A DNA stretch of 42,447 nt from Desulfosporosinus sp. UBA5188 (GCA_002413075.1 DHWG01000095.1:1-42447); one strand, 5' to 3'. Positions 1-9,250 are shown, counted from the stretch's first letter. Numbers and translations: made by a program. The notes: generated by a model not told the origin, from the letters alone.

Positions 1-230
1 TTATGAGGTAGCCTTTTTGCGTTAATATTATGGCACTAATGGCAAACGAAACATCCGCTTTGTTAGTTTTGTATAGAAGAGAAGGATAATCAGTAAAATA
101 ATTGAAGATAACAACATAAGGTTATGACTTATAGTTTAGGGTATATCGCTCGACTACCTGGCACTAAAATATAGTAAATGAGTGTTAAAGCTGAAATATC
201 TTAAATTGAGTCTTGATAAAGGAGCTTTGT

Positions 231-1386
231 ATGGCAATTACGTTAAGACATTTATGTAAATATGCAAGAGAAAATTACGGAATGACTCTTATTTGCGGGG
301 AAAGCAATATGAATAATATCGTTCATTGGGTTCATATGCTTGAAGATCCTGAAACGGCAAGTTTCCTGCATGGTCAGGAACTGATTTTCTCTACAGGAAT
401 CGGTTACGATAATACAGATTGGCTCATTGATTTTGCCAAGGGACTGGTAGAGAATCAAGTGAGCGGGTTGGCACTTAACCTAGGGCCGTATATTCAATCC
501 GTGCCTGAAGACCTCATTGCTTATTGCCAAGAGGTGCAGTTCCCACTATTTACGATACCGTGGAAGACAAGAATAGTGGACATTACGAATGATTTCTGCC
601 GACAGATCATCAAGTCGGAAGAAAATGAAGTGACAGCGGCAAGCGCTTTGCGCGATGCAATTTTTTATCCTGAAAAGGTTTCTGAATACCGCTCCGTTTT
701 AGAACGGAAGCAATTTGATTTGGAGGCAGAATTCTGCATCGTAGCTATATCCTGTCAAATACCTTCTAGTGAAAAGTTCTTAGGATATGATAAGGCCGTC
801 AGACTGCATATAACTATGATATTAATCGACTATAGCGACAGGTTTAGTATCTTTCGCCAGGATAAAAACTTGATGTTGTTTTGCAGAGTTTTCCACAAGA
901 AATTGTGGAAGCTGCCATGGATCGCCTAGCTGAAGTGTGCAAGTACGGCTATCCGGATTATCGTATAACAGCAGGAATCAGTGTCAATGATTTAGGGATT
1001 CACTCTCTTCCCCGGAATTATAAGCGAGCGATTGCTCTTTTGCGCATTGCCGAAAGACAGGGTCAAGCCAAATTATCCTATCGCAACAGCGGGTTATTTA
1101 AGCTGTTGATTGAGATAGAGGACACGAAGGTATTAAAGAGATTTTATGAGGAGACATTAGGGCAACTGGATGCCTATGCGAAAAATATCAGACGGATTAC
1201 CGTTTCACCTTAAAGGCGTACCTGGATAATAACGCCAGTGTTCAAGAGGTAGCCAAAGATACCTATGTGCACAGGAATACGATTAACTACAAGATTAAGA
1301 AAATAAAAGAAGTTTTACAGTGTGATTTGAATTATCAAGACGGTCTAAAACTGGTTTTAGCTTACCATATCAAGGAATTGTTATAG
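231..1386 (+). pseudogene. PucR-family transcriptional regulator, broken by two frameshifts
   Basis: The reading frame from ATG 231 (AAAGGAG at 218-224) encodes a PucR N-terminal domain, with ITLRHLCKYA at its start and a LALNLGPYI-type segment. Continuity is lost near 872-890: the central part continues one frame back (PQEIVEAAMDRLAEVCKYG onward). It is lost again at the AAAAA run 1181-1185, after which a third frame reads TLKAYLDNNASVQEVAKD and VHRNTINYKIKKIKEVL to a stop at 1384-1386. That last piece is the PucR C-terminal helix-turn-helix (HTH_30). Each break fits loss of a single base. PucR proteins activate purine, pyrimidine or amino acid catabolism, so this was probably the activator of the cassette downstream. 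It may be a true pseudogene or two sequencing errors in homopolymers. I am confident of the family, less so of inactivation. Confidence 0.8.
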
Positions 1387-1475
1387 AACAAGATGCATAA
1401 TGTGCATGGGCACAAACTATTTTGTGCTGGAATCTATGGAATAGACTAGAAAAAATGATATGATATGAAACAGAA

Positions 1476-1520
1476 GGCAAAGGGGCCTGTTCGCGAGAGC
1501 AGGCCCCTTTGCCTATTTGT
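1476..1520 (+). terminator. Hairpin between pucR remnant and adh
   Basis: A perfect 14-bp inverted repeat (1476-1489 with 1500-1513) encloses a 10-base loop and is followed by a short T-rich stretch (TATTTGT). The T tract is weak, so it may terminate only partly. It separates the regulator from the catabolic genes. Confidence 0.6.
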
Positions 1521-1579
1521 ATATGCAAGTGATCATCAAGGTCTAAGCGATGCTGACAAGTACTTAAATAGGAGGAAAT

Positions 1580-2704
1580 ATGACGAACAAATATTATATG
1601 CCAACCAAAGTCATAATGGGAAATGACTGTATTATTAAGAACAGTGAAATATTCATGACACTGGGAAAGAAAGCGTTGATCGTAACTGGGGCCCAATCGG
1701 CGAAACGAAACGGTTCAGAAAGAGACATTAAAATAGCTTTAGAAGCTGTGGGTATTCCTTATGAGGTGTTTGATAAGGTGATGAGTAATCCCACCATTTC
1801 CTGTGTTTATGAAGGTGCCACCTTTGCTAACAAAAATGCTGTGGATTTCATAATCGCCATTGGTGGGGGCTCCCCTATGGATGCAGCTAAAGCTATTGCC
1901 TTATTGGCCGCTCAGGAAATCGAGGAGGAAAACTTATTTTCAGGAATTTATGAGCATAAGGTGTTGCCCATGGCTTTTGTCCCAACCACGTCAGGGACAG
2001 GGTCGGAAGTAACGCAGTATTCAATTTTAACCAATGATAAGGCCCAGACCAAAACAAGTATTGCTTCCGATTTATTGTTTCCAACGGTCACTTTCTTGGA
2101 TGCCAAATATACGGAGCATCTAGGGGTGCTTACCACGATCAATACGGTGATTGACGCGTTATCCCATGCAGTTGAAGGGATGCTGTCCGTAAAAGCATCG
2201 TTCGTTTCCAATGCTTTGGCACTTACAAGTATTCGGATGATCATCAACTGTGTTCCGGATCTTTTGCAAGCTTTACAATCAGGGTCTGAGACTGTTATTA
2301 GCCTGAAGCAAAGGGAGCAATTGCTGCACGCTTCATTTCTGGCAGGAATAGTGATTGCCCAAACTGGAACAACGGCGGTCCACGCGATGGGATATTCCTT
2401 AACCTACTTTAAAGAAATTGACCATGGCCGGGCCAACGGGCTTCTCTTGGGCGAATATCTGAAACTTGTGGAGAAAGTGCAGCCTGATTTATCCGGAACG
2501 ATCTTGGAAGGCATGAATTTTTCTGAAGCACAGCAACTCAAGGAACTGCTGGACGAACTTTTGGGTGATAAAGAAGAAATTAGCGTTGAAGAGATAAAAC
2601 AGTACAGCAAGAGGGCCATCCAAACCAAAAACATTGCCAATTCTGTGGTCGAACCGCTAGAAGACGATTTAAGAACTATTTTTACACAGTCATTTGCAAA
2701 ATAA
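1580..2704 (+). CDS. Iron-containing (group III) alcohol dehydrogenase
   Basis: This 374-residue protein is a typical-length Fe-ADH, which interconverts aldehydes and alcohols with NAD(P)H in the cytoplasm. The nucleotide-binding GGGSPMDAAK lies at about residues 95-104. The metal ligands expected for the family are in place: D192 and H196 (IDALSHAVEG), H268 (AVHAMG) and H282 (DHGRANG), with the usual 14-residue gap between the last two histidines. ATG 1580 follows GGAGG at 1571-1575. It lies 52 bases upstream of the pyrimidine reductase gene, on the same strand. In this context a semialdehyde reductase (for example malonic semialdehyde to 3-hydroxypropionate) is plausible. That substrate is inferred from neighbours only; family members vary widely. 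Confidence 0.9.
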   Translation: MTNKYYMPTKVIMGNDCIIKNSEIFMTLGKKALIVTGAQSAKRNGSERDIKIALEAVGIPYEVFDKVMSNPTISCVYEGATFANKNAVDFIIAIGGGSPMDAAKAIALLAAQEIEEENLFSGIYEHKVLPMAFVPTTSGTGSEVTQYSILTNDKAQTKTSIASDLLFPTVTFLDAKYTEHLGVLTTINTVIDALSHAVEGMLSVKASFVSNALALTSIRMIINCVPDLLQALQSGSETVISLKQREQLLHASFLAGIVIAQTGTTAVHAMGYSLTYFKEIDHGRANGLLLGEYLKLVEKVQPDLSGTILEGMNFSEAQQLKELLDELLGDKEEISVEEIKQYSKRAIQTKNIANSVVEPLEDDLRTIFTQSFAK

Positions 2705-2756
2705 CAGAGTCACAATGGAGGGCAACGTAATTTACGTGTAGTTAGGAGGGTGTCGT

Positions 2757-4292
2757 TTGCAGGATAGAGCACTGAATGATTTCTCAGCAAAAAATGAGTC
2801 AGATGGCTGTCTGCTTTGTTATACCGCTCCTTGTTCAACAAATTGTCCTCATAAACTTGATCCTGCCAAAGTTATTCGCTCTGTGCGTTTTGAGAACATG
2901 ATTGGCGCAGTAGAGTCTGTCGGCGAATTATGTCAAGCGTGTCAGGAAAAGAGTTGTAGTAAAGCGTGTTTAAAGGGTCAAATCGATCGTCCGGTGAGAA
3001 TTCCGCAACTTATGACCTATGTGGGGAATTGGCAGAAGCGACAGGAGAAGCGAAAAGCCACGAAGGTCGATTTAGGGATTGAATTCTGTGGTGTAACTTG
3101 TGAGAATCCCTTCTTTTTGTCTTCCTCAGTCGTCGCCAGTAATTATGAGATGGTTGCCAGGGCTTTCGCAATGGGATGGGCCGGAGCAGCCTTTAAGACT
3201 ATTGGAACTTTTGTGCCGCAAGAAGTATCACCCCGGTTTTCAACGATCCGTAAGGAAGGCAACTCTTTTATCGGCTTCAAAAATATTGAGCAAATATCAG
3301 ATCACACCTTGAATGAAAATCTGGAGTATATGCGACGACTCAAACAGGACTTTCCCCATAAAGTCCTGATCGCCTCTATATTAGGGCAGAACGATGAAGA
3401 ATGGACTTTCTTGGCCCGCCAGGTGACAAAAGCGGGCGTTGACATGATTGAATGTAACTTTTCCTGTCCACATATGTCAGGGGAGGGATTAGGGTCCGAT
3501 GTGGGACAAATTCCTGAATTAGTGGCCCAATATACGGCAGCAACAAGAAAGGGGACCCATCTACCTATATTGGCCAAGATGACACCCAATCTAGGAAATA
3601 TGGAGATTCCTGCCCTGGCAGCTATCAAGTACGGCGCTACGGGTATTGCAGCTATTAATACCATTAAGAGTATCATGAATATTCATTTAGATGATTTTAC
3701 TTCCGAGCCCCAGGTTGATGGCAAGTCTTCTGTGGGAGGATACTCCGGTAAAACGGTCAAACCCATTGCCCTGCGCTTCATCCATGATATGTTGAAGCAC
3801 CCCGGTCTGAAGGATATACCCATAAGCGGCATGGGGGGAATCGAGACCTGGCGCGATGCTGCTGAATTTATCGCCTTAGGATGTGCCAATCTGCAGGTTA
3901 CAACGTCAGTTATGCAGTATGGGTATCGGATTATCGATGATTTATGCGAGGGACTGTCCAGCTACCTTGGAAAGCAGGGGTTTTCTTCCGTTCAGGAGAT
4001 GGTGGGGTTGGCCTTGCCAAAGTTAGTCCCGACGGATGAGTTAAACCGTCATTCTATTTCCTATCCTAAGTTCGATCGAAGTCAATGTCTCGGATGTGGT
4101 CGATGCTATCTGTCGTGTTCTGACGGGGGTCATCAAGCCTTGGCGATGGATGGAACAAGCGGAAAGCCAAGACTAAACCCTAAAATGTGTGTGGGTTGTC
4201 ACCTATGTATACTGGTATGTCCCGCTGGAGCAATTTCTCCGGGTAAGCGTATAGAAGCAGGATTGGCGCAAGCCTTTATAAAGGAGGTCTGA
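2757..4292 (+). CDS. preA: Dihydropyrimidine dehydrogenase, PreA-like, with N-terminal Fe-S domain
   Basis: This 511-residue protein should catalyse reduction of uracil/thymine to the dihydro form, or the reverse. Three parts are visible. The N-terminal domain has two CxxCx4Cx3C motifs (C18-C30 and C59-C71), as in domain I of mammalian DPD and in PreT. Residues about 105-420 are the FMN-binding TIM barrel with the active-site cysteine at C237 (NFSCPHMSGEGLG). The C-terminal ferredoxin domain has two CxxCxxCx3C clusters (C444-C454, C478-C488). The FAD and NADPH domains that normally follow domain I (or form PreT) are absent, and no preT lies nearby. TTG 2757 is supported by AGGAGGG at 2744-2750. 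The next gene starts 3 bases after its stop. Family assignment is firm; electron donor and direction are unknown. Confidence 0.9.
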   Translation: MQDRALNDFSAKNESDGCLLCYTAPCSTNCPHKLDPAKVIRSVRFENMIGAVESVGELCQACQEKSCSKACLKGQIDRPVRIPQLMTYVGNWQKRQEKRKATKVDLGIEFCGVTCENPFFLSSSVVASNYEMVARAFAMGWAGAAFKTIGTFVPQEVSPRFSTIRKEGNSFIGFKNIEQISDHTLNENLEYMRRLKQDFPHKVLIASILGQNDEEWTFLARQVTKAGVDMIECNFSCPHMSGEGLGSDVGQIPELVAQYTAATRKGTHLPILAKMTPNLGNMEIPALAAIKYGATGIAAINTIKSIMNIHLDDFTSEPQVDGKSSVGGYSGKTVKPIALRFIHDMLKHPGLKDIPISGMGGIETWRDAAEFIALGCANLQVTTSVMQYGYRIIDDLCEGLSSYLGKQGFSSVQEMVGLALPKLVPTDELNRHSISYPKFDRSQCLGCGRCYLSCSDGGHQALAMDGTSGKPRLNPKMCVGCHLCILVCPAGAISPGKRIEAGLAQAFIKEV

Positions 4293-4295
4293 TTG

Positions 4296-5066
4296 ATGAA
4301 TGTACCTGAAATACAAATTAAAGATGTAAGTATGGTTTATCAAGTTAATAATGGTGAAGACATTGTCGCTTTGACGGATGTAAATTTAGACATTCAGGAA
4401 GGAGAATTCATCTCGTTACTGGGACCTTCCGGTTGCGGAAAAACCACCTTACTTCGGATTATTGCGGATTTAAATCAACCCACTTCAGGCAGTGTATCCA
4501 CACGAGGGCAGTCCCCTAGGGACATAAGACTGCAACGGAAAAATGGGATAGTATTCCAAAGTCCGGTTCTTTACGATTGGAGAACAGTAAGAAGAAATAT
4601 TTGTATGCCTATGGAAATCATGGGGGTTCCAAAAAAAGAAAGGACAGCGCGGATTAATCAGGTGCTGGAACTGGTAAAATTACAGGATTTTGGCGATAAA
4701 TACCCGTTTGAGTTAAGCGGGGGTATGCAGCAGAGAGTCGGAATCGCTAGAGCTCTAGCCTTAAACCCAGAATTTTTATTGATGGATGAACCGTTTTCGG
4801 CACTAGATGAGTTTACCCGTGAAAAATTAAATGAAGATTTACTGGGCATTTGGAGCAAGACTAAGAAAACTGTCATCTTTGTAACGCATAATATTCCGGA
4901 ATCTGTGTTCCTATCAGATCGTGTTGTTGTCTTATCACCCCATCCGGGTAGAATTACCGCCATTGTCGATATTGATTTACCCCGCCCTCGTGAAAACTCA
5001 ATTCGTGAAACTCCAGAGTTCTATGAGTATGTAACCAAGATAAGAAGGAGTTTTGAGGGGGTGTGA
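4296..5066 (+). CDS. ABC transporter ATP-binding protein (SsuB/TauB/ThiZ type)
   Basis: This 256-residue ATPase powers the importer encoded by the next three genes. The Walker A GPSGCGKTT, the signature LSGGMQQRVGIARALA, the Walker B FLLMDEPFSALD and the H-loop THN are all intact. ATG 4296 is chosen because AAGGAGG (4281-4287) sits 8 bases upstream; a TTG three bases earlier is less likely. It follows preA by 3 bases and overlaps the first permease, so preA and the importer are probably one transcript. Close relatives of this ATPase class serve nitrate, sulfonate, taurine and pyrimidine-precursor uptake. The context points to a pyrimidine or hydantoin, but sequence alone does not give the substrate. 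Confidence 0.92.
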   Translation: MNVPEIQIKDVSMVYQVNNGEDIVALTDVNLDIQEGEFISLLGPSGCGKTTLLRIIADLNQPTSGSVSTRGQSPRDIRLQRKNGIVFQSPVLYDWRTVRRNICMPMEIMGVPKKERTARINQVLELVKLQDFGDKYPFELSGGMQQRVGIARALALNPEFLLMDEPFSALDEFTREKLNEDLLGIWSKTKKTVIFVTHNIPESVFLSDRVVVLSPHPGRITAIVDIDLPRPRENSIRETPEFYEYVTKIRRSFEGV

Positions 5067-5869
5067 GTGTGGCTATTAGCAAAAAGGAACAAAGAATTGT
5101 GGCCTTTGTCTGGGTTATTGGGATTATTGTCGTTTGGGAATTAGCCTCGTTCGTCTTGAAGAATGTGCTTCATGATCCCATGGCGGCGACGAAACTACCC
5201 TATCTGCATATCATTGCAATAACGCTCGTTGAAAATTGGAAAACACTCTTGGAAGCAGGCGCTGTCACTTTTTCCAGGGCAGCGATTGGTTTTGCTCTGG
5301 GCACAACCATAGGAATCCTTCTGGCAATCATCATGAGCTTATCCAAAACCATGGAAAGAATTGCTTTTCCGTATTTAATTGTTTCCCAGATGATACCGAT
5401 TTTAGGTCTGGCACCCATCATTTTTATTATTGTGAGAGATATGAATGTATCAAGAATCGTGATCGCCGCCTATATTACTTTCTTCCCAGTTTCAGTCAAT
5501 ATGCTCAGTGGTTTAAAGAGTGTGGAGCAGGATAAGAAAGATTTGCTCTTCTCAATCTCTGCCAATAAGTTCCAAGTCTATCGAAAATTGATGTTCCCGT
5601 CTGCCATGTCCTATTTATTTATTGGCCTCAAAATTGCAGCCCCCATGGCGGTGACTGCCTCCATTTTGGTCGATATGTTAGGCTCCAAAAGTGGTATTGG
5701 GGTTAAGATCCTCTATTCTTTGTATTCCAATTCAACGAATCTCTTTTGGGCTTCTGTATTCACCAGCGCTTTCATGGGAATTATCAGCTATTACATTGTC
5801 GTCTTTACTGAGCGGTTCTGTCTACCATGGCAAAATGCTACACCAAGAAAGGAAGGTGTACGTGCATGA
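5063..5869 (+). CDS. ABC transporter permease (SsuC/TauC type), first subunit
   Basis: This protein of about 268 residues is a BPD_transp_1 family permease, with an N-terminal membrane helix (IVAFVWVIGIIVVWELASF) and about five more hydrophobic segments. An EAA-like cytoplasmic loop (LLFSISANKFQVYRKLMFPSAM) should contact the ATPase. GTG 5063 overlaps the end of the ATPase gene by 4 bases; GTG 5069, with GAGGGGG at 5055-5061, has better ribosome-binding-site spacing and may be the real start. It overlaps the second permease gene by 4 bases. The pair of non-identical permeases suggests a heterodimeric channel. Confidence 0.88.
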   Translation: MSVAISKKEQRIVAFVWVIGIIVVWELASFVLKNVLHDPMAATKLPYLHIIAITLVENWKTLLEAGAVTFSRAAIGFALGTTIGILLAIIMSLSKTMERIAFPYLIVSQMIPILGLAPIIFIIVRDMNVSRIVIAAYITFFPVSVNMLSGLKSVEQDKKDLLFSISANKFQVYRKLMFPSAMSYLFIGLKIAAPMAVTASILVDMLGSKSGIGVKILYSLYSNSTNLFWASVFTSAFMGIISYYIVVFTERFCLPWQNATPRKEGVRA

Positions 5870-6633
5870 TCAACAAAGTTAAAAACTTTTTATGGCCTTT
5901 GGCCTTTGGAGTTGCTTTAATTATGGCTTGGCAATTTGGGCTATTCCATAAAATACTAAAATTAAAGCCTTTTCAACTGCCAGTTCCGACAGAAATTGCG
6001 TCAACTTTGGCGGCGAATCTACCCAAAGCATTGACGGATTGTGGCGTGACGATTTCCGGGGCCTTGATCGGTTTGATTATTGGCTCGTTGTTGGGATTCA
6101 TGATCGCGGCCATCGCCACATTCTTCCCTAAGTGGGGATACGGAGGCATGATTGTAGTAACAGCGCTGAATGCTGTTCCGATCGTAGCACTTTCACCGAT
6201 CATGAATCTATGGTTCTCGACAGGGATGCAACAAAAGATTGGTGTTGTCACCGTCGTTTGCATGGCGGCAATGGCGCTTAATGCCTACAGCGGCTTAAAT
6301 AATTTAAATCCCTATTCCATTGATTTAATGCATTCCGTAGCAGCAAATAAGTGGACGATATTTACAAAATTGCGTTTGCCAAATTCCTTACCCCACCTCT
6401 TCACAGCCACTAAAATAAATATTGCCTCCTCAATTATTGCGGCGATTATTAGTGAATACTTTGCGGCTTCCACTGCTGGTTTAGGATTTGGTATCAAAGA
6501 TAATCTTCGCAAGGCTGAGATGGCGATGGGCTGGTCCTATATTGTAGTAGCTTCTCTAGCAGGAGTCATTCTCTACTGCATTATTTTATTGGTAGAACGC
6601 GATGCCCTAAAATGGCACGCTTCACAAAAATAA
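5866..6633 (+). CDS. ABC transporter permease (SsuC/TauC type), second subunit
   Basis: This 255-residue membrane permease is homologous to its upstream partner. It has hydrophobic segments starting at FLWPLAFGVALIMAWQF and an EAA-like loop (HSVAANKWTIFTKLRLPNSL). ATG 5866 is used because GGAAGG (5851-5856) lies 9 bases upstream and the ATG overlaps the previous stop as ATGA, a classic translational coupling. In-frame codons further upstream lie within the preceding gene and lack a ribosome-binding site. It probably forms the transmembrane pore together with the first permease. Confidence 0.88.
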   Translation: MINKVKNFLWPLAFGVALIMAWQFGLFHKILKLKPFQLPVPTEIASTLAANLPKALTDCGVTISGALIGLIIGSLLGFMIAAIATFFPKWGYGGMIVVTALNAVPIVALSPIMNLWFSTGMQQKIGVVTVVCMAAMALNAYSGLNNLNPYSIDLMHSVAANKWTIFTKLRLPNSLPHLFTATKINIASSIIAAIISEYFAASTAGLGFGIKDNLRKAEMAMGWSYIVVASLAGVILYCIILLVERDALKWHASQK

Positions 6634-6655
6634 ATTAACACTAGGAGGAAAGATT

Positions 6656-7693
6656 ATGAAGAAAAGTAAATTCACGAGTCTAGTAGCGGTCATCATGTTA
6701 ATATTACTAGCTGCTACTGGCTGTAGCTCAGCGGCGACCCCAGACACGACAAAAACCACTCCAGCTAAACTTGAAAAGGTGACACTTCAGCTTAAATGGC
6801 TACCGCAATCACAATTTATGGGCTATTATCTTGCACAAGCCAAAGGGTATTATAAAGATGCAGGTATTGATCTTGAGATTCTTCCTGGTGGTAGCGATAT
6901 TATACCGGAACAACAAGTCTATAACGGTGTCGCTAATATCGGCGTAACCTGGGTTTCTAGTTTAATGAAGTATCAGTCCAAGGGATGGGGATTAGTTCAA
7001 ACGGGACAGATCTTTCAAAAAAGCGCTATGTTGCTTGTGTCCAAAGCCTCTTCTGGAATTAACACTCCGGCAGACCTAAAAGGAAAGAAAATTGGTTCAT
7101 GGTTTGGTGGTAATGAATTTGAAATTTATGCTCTTCTGGAAAAGAATGCCCTCAAAAAGGATACTGATGTAAAACTAGTGCAACAGGATTACACCATGAA
7201 TCAGCTTCTGAAGGGTGAAATCGATGCCGCTTCAGCCATGACTTATAATGAATATGGTCTTCTACTTGAATCAGGCCTTAAAGACAGTGACCTCCATGTC
7301 ATCAATATGAATGATGCCGGTGTTGCTATGCTGGAGGATTGCTTGTTTGTGAATTCTGATTGGATTTCGAAGAACCAAGATCTTTATGTTCGTTTCATGA
7401 AAGCTTCCATAAAGGGTTGGGCCGAAGCCTGTGCTGATCCAGCTGCAGCTGGAAAAATAGTCTTTGATGTTGATAAGAGCGTATCCCTTGATCATCAACT
7501 TTATATGGCTAAGGAAGTCGCTAAGCTTGTTGTCCCTACAGGTTTTGATCCTGCTAATATCGGTTCTATAGACCCTGCAGCAGTCAAGCAGACAGCTGAC
7601 CTTGCCTTAAAATATGGCTTACTTACGAAGGCAGCTGTGATTTCAGAAGATACAGTGACCAGTAAGTATTGGAAATTAGCCACTACTAAATAA
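6656..7693 (+). CDS. NMT1/THI5-type substrate-binding lipoprotein of ABC importer
   Basis: This 345-residue lipoprotein has a signal peptide ending in a lipobox (LLAATGC, C23), so the mature protein is anchored outside the membrane. The mature part begins with the family hallmark LQLKWLPQSQFMGYYLAQ followed by KGYYKDAGIDLEILPGG. That pattern matches the NMT1/THI5 binding-protein family, which includes ThiY (a pyrimidine precursor of thiamin) and binding proteins found beside hydantoinase genes. ATG 6656 follows AGGAGGA at 6643-6649. It closes the importer operon and is followed by a terminator. A pyrimidine, hydantoin or related ureide is the best guess for its ligand, from family and context. 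Confidence 0.9.
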   Translation: MKKSKFTSLVAVIMLILLAATGCSSAATPDTTKTTPAKLEKVTLQLKWLPQSQFMGYYLAQAKGYYKDAGIDLEILPGGSDIIPEQQVYNGVANIGVTWVSSLMKYQSKGWGLVQTGQIFQKSAMLLVSKASSGINTPADLKGKKIGSWFGGNEFEIYALLEKNALKKDTDVKLVQQDYTMNQLLKGEIDAASAMTYNEYGLLLESGLKDSDLHVINMNDAGVAMLEDCLFVNSDWISKNQDLYVRFMKASIKGWAEACADPAAAGKIVFDVDKSVSLDHQLYMAKEVAKLVVPTGFDPANIGSIDPAAVKQTADLALKYGLLTKAAVISEDTVTSKYWKLATTK

Positions 7694-7709
7694 CTCTGTG
7701 GTCATCACT

Positions 7710-7764
7710 AAAAAGACCTCCTTGGGTCTATGGTTTCATTGATCACAGGAGGCCTTTTTCTTTT
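7710..7764 (+). terminator. Intrinsic terminator after the importer
   Basis: AAAAAGACCTCC (7710-7721) pairs with GGAGGCCTTTTT (7748-7759) with one mismatch, and is followed by CTTTT. A competing outer pairing is possible between CTGTGGTCA (7696-7704) and TGATCACAG. Confidence 0.75.
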
Positions 7765-7854
7765 ACTAGGGTCATAACTGCCTTGAATATCTCTTATTTT
7801 CCAGAGTCCGTTGTCAAGCTGGCCATTGGAATATTAATAAGCGGAGGTAAACAT

Positions 7855-9198
7855 ATGTCAGATCGAGAACAAATAAGCGCCAATGAAATAAGGGTAAAGG
7901 CAAAAAAATATAATCTACATTCTTGGAGTACTCAAGGAGGACTCAATCCTACCGTTGTTTCTAAAGCCGAGGGCATTTATTATTGGGATAGTGACGGAAA
8001 AAAATACTATGACATGTCTTCTCAGCTCGTTAATCTTAATATTGGCTTTGGAAATAAAAAAGTCATCAAGGCAATTCAAGAGCAGGCTGAAAAAATGGCC
8101 TATATGGGACCGTCCTTTGCCATAGATATTCGCTCGGAGCTCGCTGAGAAAATCATCGAAATAGCGCCAGACAATATGGGTAAGGTTTTTTTTACACTAG
8201 GCGGATCGGATGCCAATGAAAACGCCCTAAAAATGGCAAAATTGTTTACTGGTAGAACTAAAATATTTTCGAGATACCGTTCTTACCATGGTTCAACCTA
8301 TGGCGCTGCAAATCTTACAGGTGAGCCGAGACGATATACCTGCGAACCTGGCATTCCCGGATTTATAAAGTTTTTCGATCCCTATCTCTACCGCGCTGGA
8401 ATTGAATTTAAAAGTGAGGAAGAGGGCAGTAACTATTTTGTTGCCAAATTGAGAGAGCAAATCATTTACGAGGGCTCATCAAATGTTGCAGCGATCGTGC
8501 TGGAAACCATTACAGGGAGTAACGGTATCATAATTCCGCCTAAGGGATATCTTAAAGGGATTCGACAGATCTGTGATGACTTTGGCATTGTGATGATTTG
8601 TGATGAAGTTATGTCTGGATTTGGTCGTACTGGAGAATGGTTTGCCTGCAACCATTTCGATGTCCAACCAGATATCATCACCTTTGCCAAAGGTATTACC
8701 TGCGGCTATGTTCCACTTGGCGGTACCCTAGTCAGTAAAAAGATTGCTAGTTATTTTGATGACAATTTCCTCTCCTGTGGCCTGACCTATAGTGCACACC
8801 CTATAAGCTGTGCAGCAGGTTGCGCAACCCTAGACGTATATAAAGAAGAGAAGCTTTTTGAGAATGCCAAGAAAATGGGCATAGTGCTCGGCTATGAACT
8901 TGAGGCCCTTAAGTCTAAGCACCGGTGCGTGGGTGACGTAAGATATATTGGACTGTTTTCAGCCATCGAGCTCATTAAGGATACAAAAACAAAAGAGGCA
9001 CTCGTGCCTTATGGCCAAGATCCGGAAAAAATCATGTCTAAGATTGTAGGAAAGCTGAAGCAAGCGGGCTTTTCAACCTATTCGCATGAAAACAATATTC
9101 TGGTGGCGCCTCCATTGATTATTAAAGAGCATGAAATTAAAGAAGCAATGACAATAATGGACGAGGTATTAGACTACGTTGATACACTAGTTCAGTAA
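7855..9198 (+). CDS. Class III (omega) aminotransferase, likely beta-alanine/beta-amino acid:pyruvate type
   Basis: This 447-residue PLP enzyme of the class III aminotransferase family moves an amino group from an omega- or beta-amino acid to a 2-oxo acid. Visible family features are the cofactor-binding GGSDANENALKMAK segment, the SYHGSTYGA stretch, ICDEVMSGFGRTG and the PLP lysine K279 in TFAKGITCGYVPLGG. ATG 7855 is preceded by CGGAGGT (7842-7848); in-frame codons upstream lack such a site. The sequence style resembles taurine:pyruvate and beta-alanine:pyruvate transaminases. Sitting between the importer and the two ring-opening hydrolases, it most likely acts on beta-alanine or 3-aminoisobutyrate released from pyrimidines. 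Family certain, substrate inferred. Confidence 0.88.
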   Translation: MSDREQISANEIRVKAKKYNLHSWSTQGGLNPTVVSKAEGIYYWDSDGKKYYDMSSQLVNLNIGFGNKKVIKAIQEQAEKMAYMGPSFAIDIRSELAEKIIEIAPDNMGKVFFTLGGSDANENALKMAKLFTGRTKIFSRYRSYHGSTYGAANLTGEPRRYTCEPGIPGFIKFFDPYLYRAGIEFKSEEEGSNYFVAKLREQIIYEGSSNVAAIVLETITGSNGIIIPPKGYLKGIRQICDDFGIVMICDEVMSGFGRTGEWFACNHFDVQPDIITFAKGITCGYVPLGGTLVSKKIASYFDDNFLSCGLTYSAHPISCAAGCATLDVYKEEKLFENAKKMGIVLGYELEALKSKHRCVGDVRYIGLFSAIELIKDTKTKEALVPYGQDPEKIMSKIVGKLKQAGFSTYSHENNILVAPPLIIKEHEIKEAMTIMDEVLDYVDTLVQ

Positions 9199-9250
9199 AA
9201 ATTAGCGTGGGTTGCATGGCGCTAAAAAATATATGAAAGAAGTGGGAATC

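Noticed and set aside
150..175. TGGCAC near 160 as the -24 element of a sigma-54 promoter before the pucR remnant
   Set aside because: The matching -12 TTGC element is not present at the required distance.
1370..1696. Open frame on the minus strand overlapping the start of the Fe-ADH gene
   Set aside because: It runs through a terminator hairpin and into a well-supported gene, and the product has no recognisable domain.
3302..3676. Open frame antisense to preA
   Set aside because: It lies entirely in a well-supported gene, with no ribosome-binding site or family resemblance.
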